Positions 49,101 to 61,100 of a stretch of 64,000 bases of DNA are shown here, piece by piece; the first letter of the stretch is position 1; every line of letters begins with the position of its first letter. The position numbers and the translations under genes are program-made. The DNA is from Morinoia aosen (Eukaryota > Arthropoda > Malacostraca > Amphipoda > Talitridae). Location of the stretch: contig CM059557.1 in assembly GCA_030386875.1 (NCBI GenBank), positions 55,196,514-55,260,513 on the forward strand, given 5' to 3'. Below the pieces are notes generated by a model. The model was not told where the DNA came from and made no database searches. It was given only the letters and a program-made list of their open reading frames with translations.

Positions 49101-52100
49101 GGTATATCAATATAATTTGGCAGGATAGGTTGTCTGAAGGACACTAATAAAGGTTTTGCGAGCTGGTTTCTGGGCTTTATCCATGTTGCTTGGACTACAT
49201 CTTGCGCGCCGCATTTTTCCAAGAGTCCTGTCTTGAATACTTCAAAATTGTTTAGGTCATATTCGTATACGTAGACGAGGCCTTTTTGAACAGCAAAGTC
49301 GAGATTTTCTTCTACTGTGACCGGTAGTTCATTTAATTGTCGTATCAGCTTCATTTTACGGCTTTGTGTTGCATCGCACACTTCTACTGTGAACACAGTT
49401 TTACTGCGGGATCTAATTGCTTTTGGTTTGTTACCGAGATGTTGAGTGATGCACTTCTCCAGCAGCCAGGGTGACATTTTCCTTCTGTGTGCTTCATTCA
49501 TTTTGCAGTCGAAATGTGTGATGAACTTATCAGGTGATGGTACTCGTTCCGTTTCATGCACACCCTCTTTAATTTGTTTTGCCCTTCTTAATGTTACCTT
49601 TTCCTTTTCTATGATCTGCAACAAACTTCTTTCTTCCATTTCTTTGTCACACTGGGTGCTGCCCGCTGCATGGGGTCCTCCACAGTGAGCACACTTCAGC
49701 TGCTCAGAGCTGCAGTTCAGAGAGGAGTGGCCCACCTCAGCACACTTCCTGCAGACAAGTGAGGTGCTGCGGCATAGCTTGGCGGTGTGTCCGTATGCCT
49801 GACAGTTGAAGCACATCATTGGCTTACTATTAAATGGGTATACCTTGGTGTCCTGTCTTTCCCCGGGGACATAAATGCTGTAGGGAACCGTCGGTTGCTG
49901 GAATGTTATCAGAAAAGCTTGAGTTTCAGAATATCTTGGTTTAATAAATGTTGCTCTGGTTACTTCCACCACGTTGTACTGTTCCTGCAGACCAGACTTG
50001 AATTCTTCGATGTCAACAATGTCGAAGTCACTAATGTATATTAAGCCTACCGAGTGGTTAAATCGGCCGTATTCTGTCGTCTGGCACGGTATACCTTCCA
50101 CGCACGTCACGCCAACAATCCTTTCTGCCTGCACTGCGCTCCGCACCTCCACCATCATCGTCTGACGGCCCATGCTGAAGATTCTTATCGGTTTCGCTCC
50201 AGTTATCTCTTAAATTTTTTCAATGATGTTAAATGGGTTGATAGCTCTCTTCCTTTCTGTTTCAAATATCATTGAGAAATACTTTGGAAAATATTGTTCA
50301 TTGTCTCTCACAACTAGAGGCACGTATTTCTTTTTTTCTTTTCTTGGGTTTTTATCATTTTTCTCCGTTAGTAGAACTTGTCCTGCAGGTGTGTCTGATT
50401 GTGCCATCAACACTGCCTCCTCGATTCGCCTCAGCCGTCCCTCAATCTCACTCACTCCACCAGCACCACTCACCTCCGCAGCTGTGGCTTCTCGACTCTC
50501 CGCAGATCCATCAATTATTGAAGCAATTGCTCCTTCAATCCTCCTTCGAATACCCTCAATCCTGTTCATCTGCTCCACCTCACCGTGAGGATTGCCGCTG
50601 TCTTGATCTCCCATTCCGCGTTGCGAGTCTTCCTTCCTCTCCCGATCAACTCCCGTTGGACACTCTTCACTCAACATTGTATTTAGTTTCAGGGGGTGGG
50701 TCCCCTTGATAAATCAAGGGGGCCGGTTAGTTTTTTCCTATTATACACACAGAAATTTGATATAGTTTTAGGCTTCAGAACACGAACAAAACTACAAATT
50801 TAACACAAAATTGGAACAATACACGATTTAGTAGGTTATGCAACCTAGTTATTCACCTTACACTAACGAACGCGTAGCAAACCAAAAATGAAAAAGAAAT
50901 TCACAACCTAGAGCACCGAGGTGCCCTAGGCGCCCCCCGCGTTGGTTCCACCCACAATAATTCTGATTGGCGATAAACTATTACAATAATCAAGTCGCTA
51001 TCCCAGTACAACAGGTTGTACGAATGACAGTAGTCGTAGTAGTGGGTGTACTAACGGCACCACCACGAGAAGGTGCGGGTGGGCTGGATACCCGCACCTG
51101 AGCACGGGTAACCTCTATCAAATCCTTGTCTGTTTTTCTTTTTTGTTCCCTAAACCACAAAAAGAAAGTTGCACATCAAATAACCGTAAGAAAATATTTC
51201 GAGTTCGATGCCAGTAAAATGTGGTAGAGGGAGCAGTGAAATTTCGAGTAAATAAAAATAATACATTTTATTTCAGTAATCATCATGATCAGACTTTATC
51301 AATTTTTTCTGTCCGATTTGTTTGAAAATTAGCCAGTATATGTCTTTTGTGAAAGTAAACCTTTTTTACTCGCGTCATTTTTTTGATTTAGGCCTTATAT
51401 TTTTTTTTTTTTTTTTTGACGAAAAATGTGTTTTTTGGTATATTTTTATTGACATTTCAGATTGCTACTCCTCCTTCAGTTTTGATGCCAGAACAAAAAC
51501 AAAGACAGGTTTAGAACCCTTGGAACATTTCTAACAAACTAAAATTAGGCTTTTTTTCAAATTTAAATTTATTCTATTTTTTTTTCAAAATTGGGCCTGA
51601 AATTCATCATTTTCGGTCCCCTTTTCACCCCCCTGGGTAGGGTTTTAGTGTCCGTAGGGCCATAAAATTTCATGGCACAATAACCCATCCCCTAAGGATC
51701 CTTTTTCAACAAAAGAAAAAATTGGGCCTCGAATTCATCATTTTCGGTCCCCTTTTCACCCCCCTGGGGGAGGATTCTAGTGTCCGTAGGGCCATAAAAT
51801 TTCATGGCACATTAACCCATCCCCTAAGGAACCTTTTTCAACCAAAAAAAAAATTTTCAGTGGGGGGAGCCGCCGGGGCCCAATTTGGCTCAAGATATTC
51901 CCCTTAAGTTCTGTCATGGTTAAAGGGGCTATTGTACGCTCTCTGTCTCCCTCAACGCAGCGGTCTTTCTTCCCAGCTTTCCTTGAAGCGCGTATAAGAT
52001 ATTGATTTCAATTTACATATTATACCAGAAAACCAACGGTAGATATACTATACCAGAAAACCAACGGTAGATATACTATACCAGAAAACCGACGGTAGCT

Positions 52101-55100
52101 ATACTATACCAGAAAACCGACGGTAGATATACTACACCAGAAAACAGACGGTAGATATATTACACCAGAAAACCGACGGTAGATATACTATACCAGAAAA
52201 CCGACGGTAGATATACTATACCAGAAAACCGACGGTAGATATACTATACCAGAAAACCGACGGTAGATATACTATACCAGAAAACCGACGGTAGATATAC
52301 TATACCAGAAAACCGACGGTAGATATACTATACCAGAAAACCGACGGTAGATATACTATACCAGAAAACCGACGGTAGATATACTATACCAGAAAATTGA
52401 CGGTAGTTATACTATACCAGAAAACCGACGGTAGTTATACTATACCAGAAAACCGACGGTAGTTATACTATAACAGAAAACCGACGGTAGTTATACTATA
52501 CCAGAAAATCGACGGTAGATATACTATACTAGAAAACCGACGGTAGTTATACTATACCAGAAAACCGACGGTAGTTATACTATACCAGAAAACCGAAGGT
52601 AGATATACTATTACAGCACCGACAGTATTGTAGTAAAAATAAAAACTTGTAGTAACAAAGCCAAAACCAATTTCATTTTAATAAAAAAAATGCCCACCTA
52701 ACTTTCAGTATGAGACCTCACATCTTCCTTTGGGAGCGCTTATTCTGATAGACATAAGTTTTATCCCCCAGAAGGGAGCTGAACATGCAGGCTTACAAGG
52801 AAGGGCTTCTGGTCGTACGAAGCCAGCTCATCACAGCTCTCGATGTACGAATCGAAGTTCTCCAAGAAGACCTTCCTCATGACGACGATGAGGCCGGCAG
52901 GCAGCTTGTGCGCCTCGGCATGTTTGACGGTCTCCAGCACCGCCACGCGCAGCGTCTCGTGGCGTGCAAACACGTCGAATTGCTTGCTATCTTTCTTGCC
53001 GCGAAACTGAAATGCCAAGACAGCTTTAGGCTTCATGTTAACTTTTTTACAGGAATGCTTTGAATGTCAGTCACAGGGAGCAATCTGTCACTACTGTCGA
53101 ATGAATCAGAAAGGAAACTATGGTAATTTTTTTACATTAAATGGGTATAATTCAATGGAGCTTTCATTCAGTGAAGTAATATTCTTTCAAGACTCCAGGA
53201 CACTACACCTAATATACTTTAAACTTCAAGCTTGGCGTTGAAAAAAAAATTTCCAGAAATCGTAAGAACGATTAGCGGTAATCATCCTACACTAAGATGA
53301 CAAAAAATATCTTCAAAAACAACAATGTTGAATTGCCCCAATCAGATCACTTCAGATAATGCTTTTTTTAAGGTTGAATACTACATAGGAGCCAAGTTAC
53401 TCCTAAGAAGTAAAAACATCAAATATCAAGTAGCTTTAATGACAATTCAAAAGACATTTTTAATATACATATAAAGACAACGATAAAAATTAGTGATAGC
53501 AAGAGTCACGGCACTTCAAACTCCTAATTTCTGTTCAAATGATCAGCATTTACAACTAGCTCCCAAAATAACTTGCCTGTGCTAGCCACTAAATGCGCTG
53601 AAAAATCGTCTTGACCAATACAAGATAGGAAAGCCCCAACCTACTGAATTCCTCATCCAAGGTCTAGTCTACACTTTACAGAAAGTAGAAAAACAATCAA
53701 ATGGTCTTAGACAAAACTTCACTTGAGAACACTCTTCATACCGAAAAGATTCAAAATAAGCAACAAAATAGAGGAGGAGATCACTGATTCTTATTATTGT
53801 CGATATGAAAAATAAAAGTTATAGGACTCGAACCAACAAAACATCTTTCACCCTAACAAAAAATACAAGCACTGACACTTGTATATGAAGAGAAATGCTC
53901 AGAATTTTATAACTTTTTTGCTACTTTTCCCTAGCTTCAAAGACAGTAAGCACAGAGAAGTGTTGAATTGATGATGTTTGTAGACACCGGTGGTACTGGC
54001 ACCAGTAATTTCATTAACACTTTGACTGCGACTATTAAATATTAAGTTCGATGCCAAACTCAAATTTAAAGTCAATTGTAGTTAAATATTTTGAAAATAG
54101 CAAACATGAACTGGATCGTGCATTCATTAAGCTTTGAATTAAGTATTCATGAAAATTAAGTTTGCGACTACTGGTCGGTCAGTAGCATTATGAAAATTAC
54201 CTCAGTGTATCACCGGTGACGCACGTCGCAGTCAAAGTGTTAATTGCCTCACTCATCCTTTACTGCAACTTTAGCTCTTGTAGGCGACTACTGGACAGGG
54301 ATGGAAAAAACCCAGGGTTTTTTAAAAAAACCCAACCCACCTGGGTTTTTTTGGGTTAAATTGGGTTTTATGGGTTTTATTGGGTTTTTTTGGGCTTTAT
54401 TGGGTTTTTTGTAATACCTGTTTTTCTAAGAGTTATTCACACAACTCCCGTTGCTCCTATTTCAGATTTATATACATACACTTATTGAGTAAACATAGTT
54501 ATTTGATTACTTTACTTCCAACATTATATTACCTTATTATATGAATTATTACATTATATGAACAATATATGAATTAAAGTTTGTCCATCGCAATTACCAT
54601 TTACCAATTACCATATGCATAGAGACATAGCTCTGCAGTCTGTAAAGATATAAGATGTCCAAAGAGAATTGCTATGCTCGTCAATTCATAGTAAGTTGTT
54701 TTAGCAGCAGACAGGCGCAAGTCATGTGAGAGGGAAGCACCATGCAGATCATAAATGACCACCACAAGCAGCTTGAAGCAAGACAGCTGCACATCACTTA
54801 ACAGTCATGCTGTTAACAACTTAACATGTGTATTGTGTGAGCTGGAGTGCTAAGCTGCGCAAGTCAAGTCAGTCAACCACACTGTTACATGTTACAACAT
54901 GTAGTGACATGCAAAATTTTTTTTTTAATTTGCTAAAAAATTTGCTTTTCGCAGTACAGGATAGCAACAAACACTAAAATGATTGGAAGTAAATGCGCTA
55001 ACAGATTCCAACATCAAATTTGTTCCAGTGCAGCTTGAATGCTCCCATAGGCCAGTAGTTTCTTTACTTTCTCACCCCATGATGGCTGCGGTTGTCTTGC

Positions 55101-58100
55101 CCCATCTGACTATAATTGTTAGACTTATTTCAATTTAAACAATTTATTTACCACAGGTGATACAGAGGTAGAATGTTTCTTAAGTCTAATACAATGGTCA
55201 AATTTGAGTATAGCTACCTGTGGGCCCGAATAAGTTCAGCGACTTCTAGGGCATCCTACCATTACATTATTCTAGGATGTACAATAATGTTTAACCTAAT
55301 TCACTTAGCCTAGTTTCACATTAGACTGATCAACAAGATAATGAACTCGATATTGATGTTTCATTTTACAACATTTAAGGCAAAGCTCTCACAGGAGATG
55401 GCTGAGTACAATCCGGAGTTCATCGGTGCGCTTTACTCCTATAAATTGAATGACTCCAACATCTTCCCAAAACACATGTTCAATGAGAATATCACTAAGA
55501 TAATGACTCCTTGTTGATGGTGGGATATTCAAGACATGAAACAGCAGAAAATGCAGATTCATGAAAAAACACTGGCAGAGGGTTTCTGCAAGTTTATAAG
55601 CAACCTTCATTCTTGCCCCGCAAGTTCATCCATTGAGAGACATTTCTCAACATTTGGAATTGTGTGGAATAAATTGAGAAATAGATTAGGATCAGAACGC
55701 GCACAGAAATCGTCTCACAGTATATCGCCACCTCACAAATGATCATGATGTGGATGACAACGATGAAATGGCAGTGGATGTAGAAAGAGAAACACAGTAG
55801 TATTGTAGTAGCAGTCTAGTCTAGAAGACAGGAAAAATTCAGAAGTCTCTATATTAAGTAGTCAAACTGCATTTGTTTCTAAATTTTTGTTTTTTATTTT
55901 GGAAATGGAATTCATTAAAATATATTAGTCCCTCGATTTTTTTTGTGATTAAGGTTTTTCTAATTTGATTTGTATAGGGTTGGTGTTTTGTTGTTCAATG
56001 TTTTCTTGTCATAGTCATGCACATGACTTAGAGACTTATTTTGATAAGATAAATATTTAGCTCATTTTGATTCTACAAGCTTGAAAGCAAATAAAATTTA
56101 CCTAGCAGTAATAAAACCCAAAAAAACCCAAAAAAACCCACTATTTAGTGGGTTTTTTAGTGTGGGTTTTTTTGGGCTTTTTTGGGTGGGTTTTTTTGGG
56201 TGGGTTTTTTATGTGCCAACCCTGCTACTGGAGCTTTATGGCACTGGAACCGCTGAAAAACTCAACAATAAAAACCCATTGCTTAAAAACCCAACCAGAT
56301 ATGCATGATGCAAATTCATGCCTCTTCCTACAACTGGGCTACTTTTACAATAATAACCCAACAGGCATCACTCAATACAGTATTTCTGAATACCTACTAT
56401 TTCATGCAGCAATAGGCTCGCCACTCTGTTACCTAAGGCAAAAGAATTCCTAACCTTTTCATAGCCAGGCTCATGGCAGAGCGCATTGGGTGTGAAGATG
56501 GACTGGATGGACACCAGCACGGAGGCCAGGTTGTTGGCCGCAGACCACCGAGGACCATCCCAGGTACTGAATGAGATGAACATGAGACAGGCCCATCAAC
56601 ACCATGAAGATGCAGCCCTACAGGGCTGGGTGACTGGTCATATAAAGCCAGCTTATCACAGCTCTCCATGTACGAATCGAAATTCTCCAAGAAGACTTTC
56701 CTCATGATGAAGATGTCAGATCACAAGCAAGAAGCATCAGAAAAGTTTGAAAGGATTTTGGTCCAGTCAATTAAAATATATTGCATGCTAAAATGACATA
56801 CATGACATAGCATGGGAATGTTCAAGCTCACAAGACAAAAAAAAGGATGTTAGGTGTGTTGCTGACTATGCACAATTTGATTTGAAGAGAAAAATGAGAC
56901 TCAAAAGCAGGGAAGGCATTGAAAAAATCCCCCATTTAAAGCCAAGCTAGTGAAACATAAAAAAAGCCACAAGTACTTTGTCTTCTTCATTTTTAAATGC
57001 CATTTTGAGTTATCAAGCTAATTATATTGCGTTCATTCGGATATGCAAGACAATTTCTATTTTTAAATTCAACAAAATTTATCTTCCATTGATCCAAAAA
57101 TCTGAAAATGAACTAATTTGGAAGTACCATGTAACGCCGATTGCGATACAAAATGAAAGGAATTTATGAAGTTTCTCAACCTTCAATACCTAGAAATTTT
57201 ACTAACTGTTTGGTTTCATTAGCAACTAGCGTATTTTGCTTGTGGCCCCACACAAAACCAAACGCAGAAAATATCTGATCAGTAAGTCGGAACTTGCTGA
57301 GTAAAAGTGATGCTCAGAAATGAATGCGCAGAAACATCTTTACCACAGTTTCTGTGTTTGCTTCCATCGCTTCTGTTGAAACAGATTGGATTAGTCGTTA
57401 GTTTTAGCCTCCCTACCCAGCAACAAATGCGATCCAAAGAGAGGAAGGAGGAAGGCACCATTTAGTATGGAGTTAAGGAAACGTGGAATCTACGCCGAAA
57501 GGCATAGAAACTGTAAGTTGTGAAAGAAGATCATGAAACAAGACCAAAGTTGAAGAGGATAGTAGTAGGTGATGAAGAACAGGACAGCAGTGAACCGAAA
57601 AAAGGCGGTCCTCAACATAATAAAAACATTTTATTTCAACAAAAAAGAAGACCTACCTAACTCTCAGCTCGGGCCCTGACATTGTCCCCCTGGGAGCGCT
57701 AGTTCCCATAGATTCAATAATTGTATCCCCCTGAGAGGTTCTATTGAAACAACTTGCACTATTTTCTAGTGCTATGGAGAACAAGAGGGAATCACTCAAC
57801 ATGTGTGAAATAACTGAACATACATCTTACATTTATTTACTACATTAAAAGCCTAAATGAAATTAAAACACTTGAGCTACCGTACTTTTGAAACTCAGAC
57901 GTGGCCTGAATGGAAGGAGGTCGGAGTAACAGACTAGCCCATAAGACTGTCACACAACAAAATTATTACTATCACACAATAAACTGTTAGGCGCATCAAG
58001 AAACCAGACAAGGTCAACACAACAGACCAAAAATTCATCATCAAGTTCTAAAACTCAAAAATTTTGATCCCCATATCAAAAATCTATCACAGGTACCACA

Positions 58101-61100
58101 CGAAGCCAAGAAACTGATCTTACCCGAGTAGGCTGAGGCACACAAAGCCATTGACGTAGAGGTTGGGGTGGAAGCGCACGTTGCTGCCGAACCTGTAGCT
58201 GCTCATGCAGCAGACGCGGGGCGGCTCAAAGGGATATTGCGGGCCAAATCTGCACGCAATCGCAGTTTTATTGGTGGGTAGCACAAATTGAACGAGAAAC
58301 ACATGCTGCTCACACAGTCACACAACACCCTTGAAAAATCATCGGTTGTTACATGAATTTATTTGTTCTAAATTTAATATTTTTTTGAAAGAATCTGCTA
58401 AGTTGGCATAAGGTCATTTGCTGCAAATAAATATTAGCAAATTAGATTAGGTTTAGATTAGAATAAAAGTTAGTTACAGCCTCTTCAACCACACAAGACG
58501 TGTCCCAAATCAAGGAAGGATGTAAGCTTCATTTGGGATGGAGATAAGAGAACGCAAATCTATGCACATGTTCAATTCTCATGTACTTTCGTTAATTATT
58601 TGACCAATTACCAAAAAACAATTTTTTCCCTGAAAATTTGTGTCACCATGAATGACGAAACCCTAATAGAAATTAACAGTCTAGGGAAATGTTACATTAA
58701 ACAGGACACCTGAAAATAAAAGAAGCAGAAGACAAAAACCATCAGCAACAGCCATCAGCTCAACTGAGCATGAAGCAGAAGACAAACACCCTCAGCAACA
58801 GCTCACCTGAACAAGAAGCAGAAGACAAACACCCTCAGCAACACTTCACCTGAACAAGAAGCAGAAGACAAACACCCTCAGCAACAGCCAACAGCTCACC
58901 TGAACAAGAAGCAGAAGACTAACACCCTCAGCAACAGCCAACAGCTCACCTGAACATGAAGCAGAAGACAAACACCCTCAGCAACAGCCAACAGCTCACC
59001 TGAACAAGAAGCAGAAGACAAACACCCTCAGCAACAGCCAACAGCTCACCTGAACATGAAGCAGAAGACAAACACCCTCAGCAACAGCCAACAGCTCACC
59101 TGAACATGAAGCAGAAGACAAACACTCTCAGCAACAGCCAACAGCTCACCTGAACAAGAAGCAGAAGACAAACACCCTCAGCAACAGCTCACCTGAACAT
59201 GAAGCAGAAGACAAACACCCTCAGCAACAGCTCACCTGAACAAGAAGCAGAAGACAAACACCCTCAGCAACAGCCAACAGCTCACCTGAACATGAAGCAG
59301 AAGACAAACACCCTCAGCAACAGCCAACTGCTCACCTGAACATGAAGCAGAAGACAAACACCCTCAGCAACAGCCAACAGCTCACCTGAACAAGAAGCAG
59401 AAGACAAACACCCTCAGCAACAGCTCACCTGAACATGAAGCAGAAGACAAACACACTCAGCAACAGCCCAACAGCTCACCTGAACATGAAGCAGAAGACA
59501 AACGCCCTCAGCAACAGCCAACAGCTCACCTGAACAAGAAGCAGAAGACTAACACCCTCAGCAACAGCCAACAGCTCACCTGAACATGAAGCAGAAGACA
59601 AACACCCTCAGCAACAGCTCACCTGAACAAGAAGCAGAAGACAAACACCCTCACCAACAGCCAACAGCTCACCTGAACATGAAGCAGAAGATAAGCAGTC
59701 TCAGCCACAGAGCCAACAGCTCACCTGAACATGAAGTGAAAGAAGCCCCCAGCATAAGGGGAGTCAAGCGTGCCCACAATCATGGCATGAACGAACGTCA
59801 GGTCGTTCTCATCCACGTCGAGGTAAATCCCGTCAACCTCGTGAGTGTGCAGCTGTGCTATGTCCCTGCAAGGCAACAACAATTATTTCAGTGGCAGGAC
59901 ACTGAAAATGTGTTAGCCAAGTTTGATGAAGTGAGAACGTCATCATGGTTACCAGCTGGCAGGGGTTACCCGGAGCAAAGATTTGATTACCGATAGCAAA
60001 CATGTGGTCATCAAGAGCAAAGACTTGATTATCAAGAACATCATTAGACATCAACTGAGACAAGGGGCCAAAGAAACAAGTAACTCTGATAGAGTAAACA
60101 AGTATCATACATCAAATCAAGTAAATCTTAAAAACAAGTGAGCCCAGGGAGACAAAAAAAGTAAGGAAGCCAGTCAAGGGAGACAAAAAAGTAAGGAAGC
60201 AAGTCAAGGGAGACAAAAAAGTAAGGAAGCCAGTCAAGGGAGACAAAAAAAGTAAGGAAGCCAGTCAAGGGAGACAAAAAAAGTAAGGAAGCCAGTCAAG
60301 GGAGACAAAAAAAGTAAGGAAGCAAGTCAAGGGAGACAAAAAAGTAAGGAAGCCAGTCAAGGGAGACAAAAAAGTAAGGAAGCCAGTCAAGGGAGACAAA
60401 AAAGTAAGGAAGCCAGTCAAGGGAGACAAAAAAGTAAGGAAGCCAGTCAAGGGAGACAAAAAAGTAAGGAAGCCAGTCAAGGGAGACAAGAAAGTAAGGA
60501 AGCCAGTCAAGAGAGACAAGATAGTAAAGAAGCCAGTCAAGGGAGACAAGAAAGAAAGTAAGGAAGGAAGTCAGGGAAGACAAGAAAGAAAGTAAGGAAG
60601 GAAGTCAGGGAAGACAAGAAAGAAAGTAAGGAAGGAAGTCAGGGAAGACAAGAAAGAAAGTAAGGAAGGAAGTCAGGGAAGACAAGAAAGAAAGTAAGGA
60701 AGGAAGTCAGGGAAGACAAGAAAGAAAGTAAGGAAGGAAGTCTGGGAAGACAAGAAAGAAAGTGAGGAAGGAAGTCAAGGGAGAGACGAGGAAGGAAGCC
60801 AAGGGAGAGACGAGGAAGGAAGCCAAGGGAGAGACGAGGAAGGAAGCCAAGGGAGAGACGAGGAAGGAAGCCACGGGAGAGACGAGGAAGGAAGCCACGG
60901 GAGAGACGAGGAAGGAAGCCACGGGAGAGACGAGGAAGGAAGCCACGGGAGAGACGAGGAAGGAAGCCACGGGAGAGACGAGGAAGGAAGCCACGGGAGA
61001 GACGAGGAAGGAAGCCACGGGAGAGACGAGGAAGGAAGCCACGGGAGAGACGAGGAAGGAAGCCACGGGAGAGACGAGGAAGGAAGCCAAGGGAGAGACG

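Larger units (their letters stand above)
43630..51240 (-). mobile_element. I/Jockey-type non-LTR retrotransposon with RNase H, ~7.6 kb
   Basis: Full-length or nearly so, minus strand, sense relative to the UBE2Z-like host gene. Order: 5' UTR (about 51240-50678), ORF1 with two Gag-like modules (50677-48224), ORF2 with AP endonuclease, reverse transcriptase, RNase H and a C-terminal Cys/His motif (48224-44094), a structured 3' UTR, and a short TTA-repeat tail near 43630-43640. RNase H places it in the I group of clades. Ends are inferred from where the host tandem unit of element Y breaks off and resumes. Lesions: one stop in ORF1, two stops in ORF2, and a 411-bp insertion in the RT. Without the insertion ORF2 stays in one frame, so the copy is fairly young. 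Confidence 0.88.
42288..51903. mobile_element. TTAA element Y with tandem hairpin units, split by a retrotransposon
   Basis: Terminal inverted repeat GGGGAATATCTCGAG at 42288, mirrored by GGGGAATATCTTGAG on the minus strand ending at 51903, followed by TTAA at 51904-51907. Inside are tandem units of about 690 bp starting near 42309, 43004 and 51302. Each starts with TCCGATTTGTTTGAAAATTG, and the two complete ones contain an inverted repeat around TTTTAGAATCCTTGGAACAT. The younger non-LTR retrotransposon (about 43630-51240) interrupts the second unit. Confidence 0.62.

Noticed and set aside
52015-52612. Same satellite family as 21733-22430 (both 28-bp units)
   Set aside because: Unit sequences are unrelated; the equal length appears coincidental.
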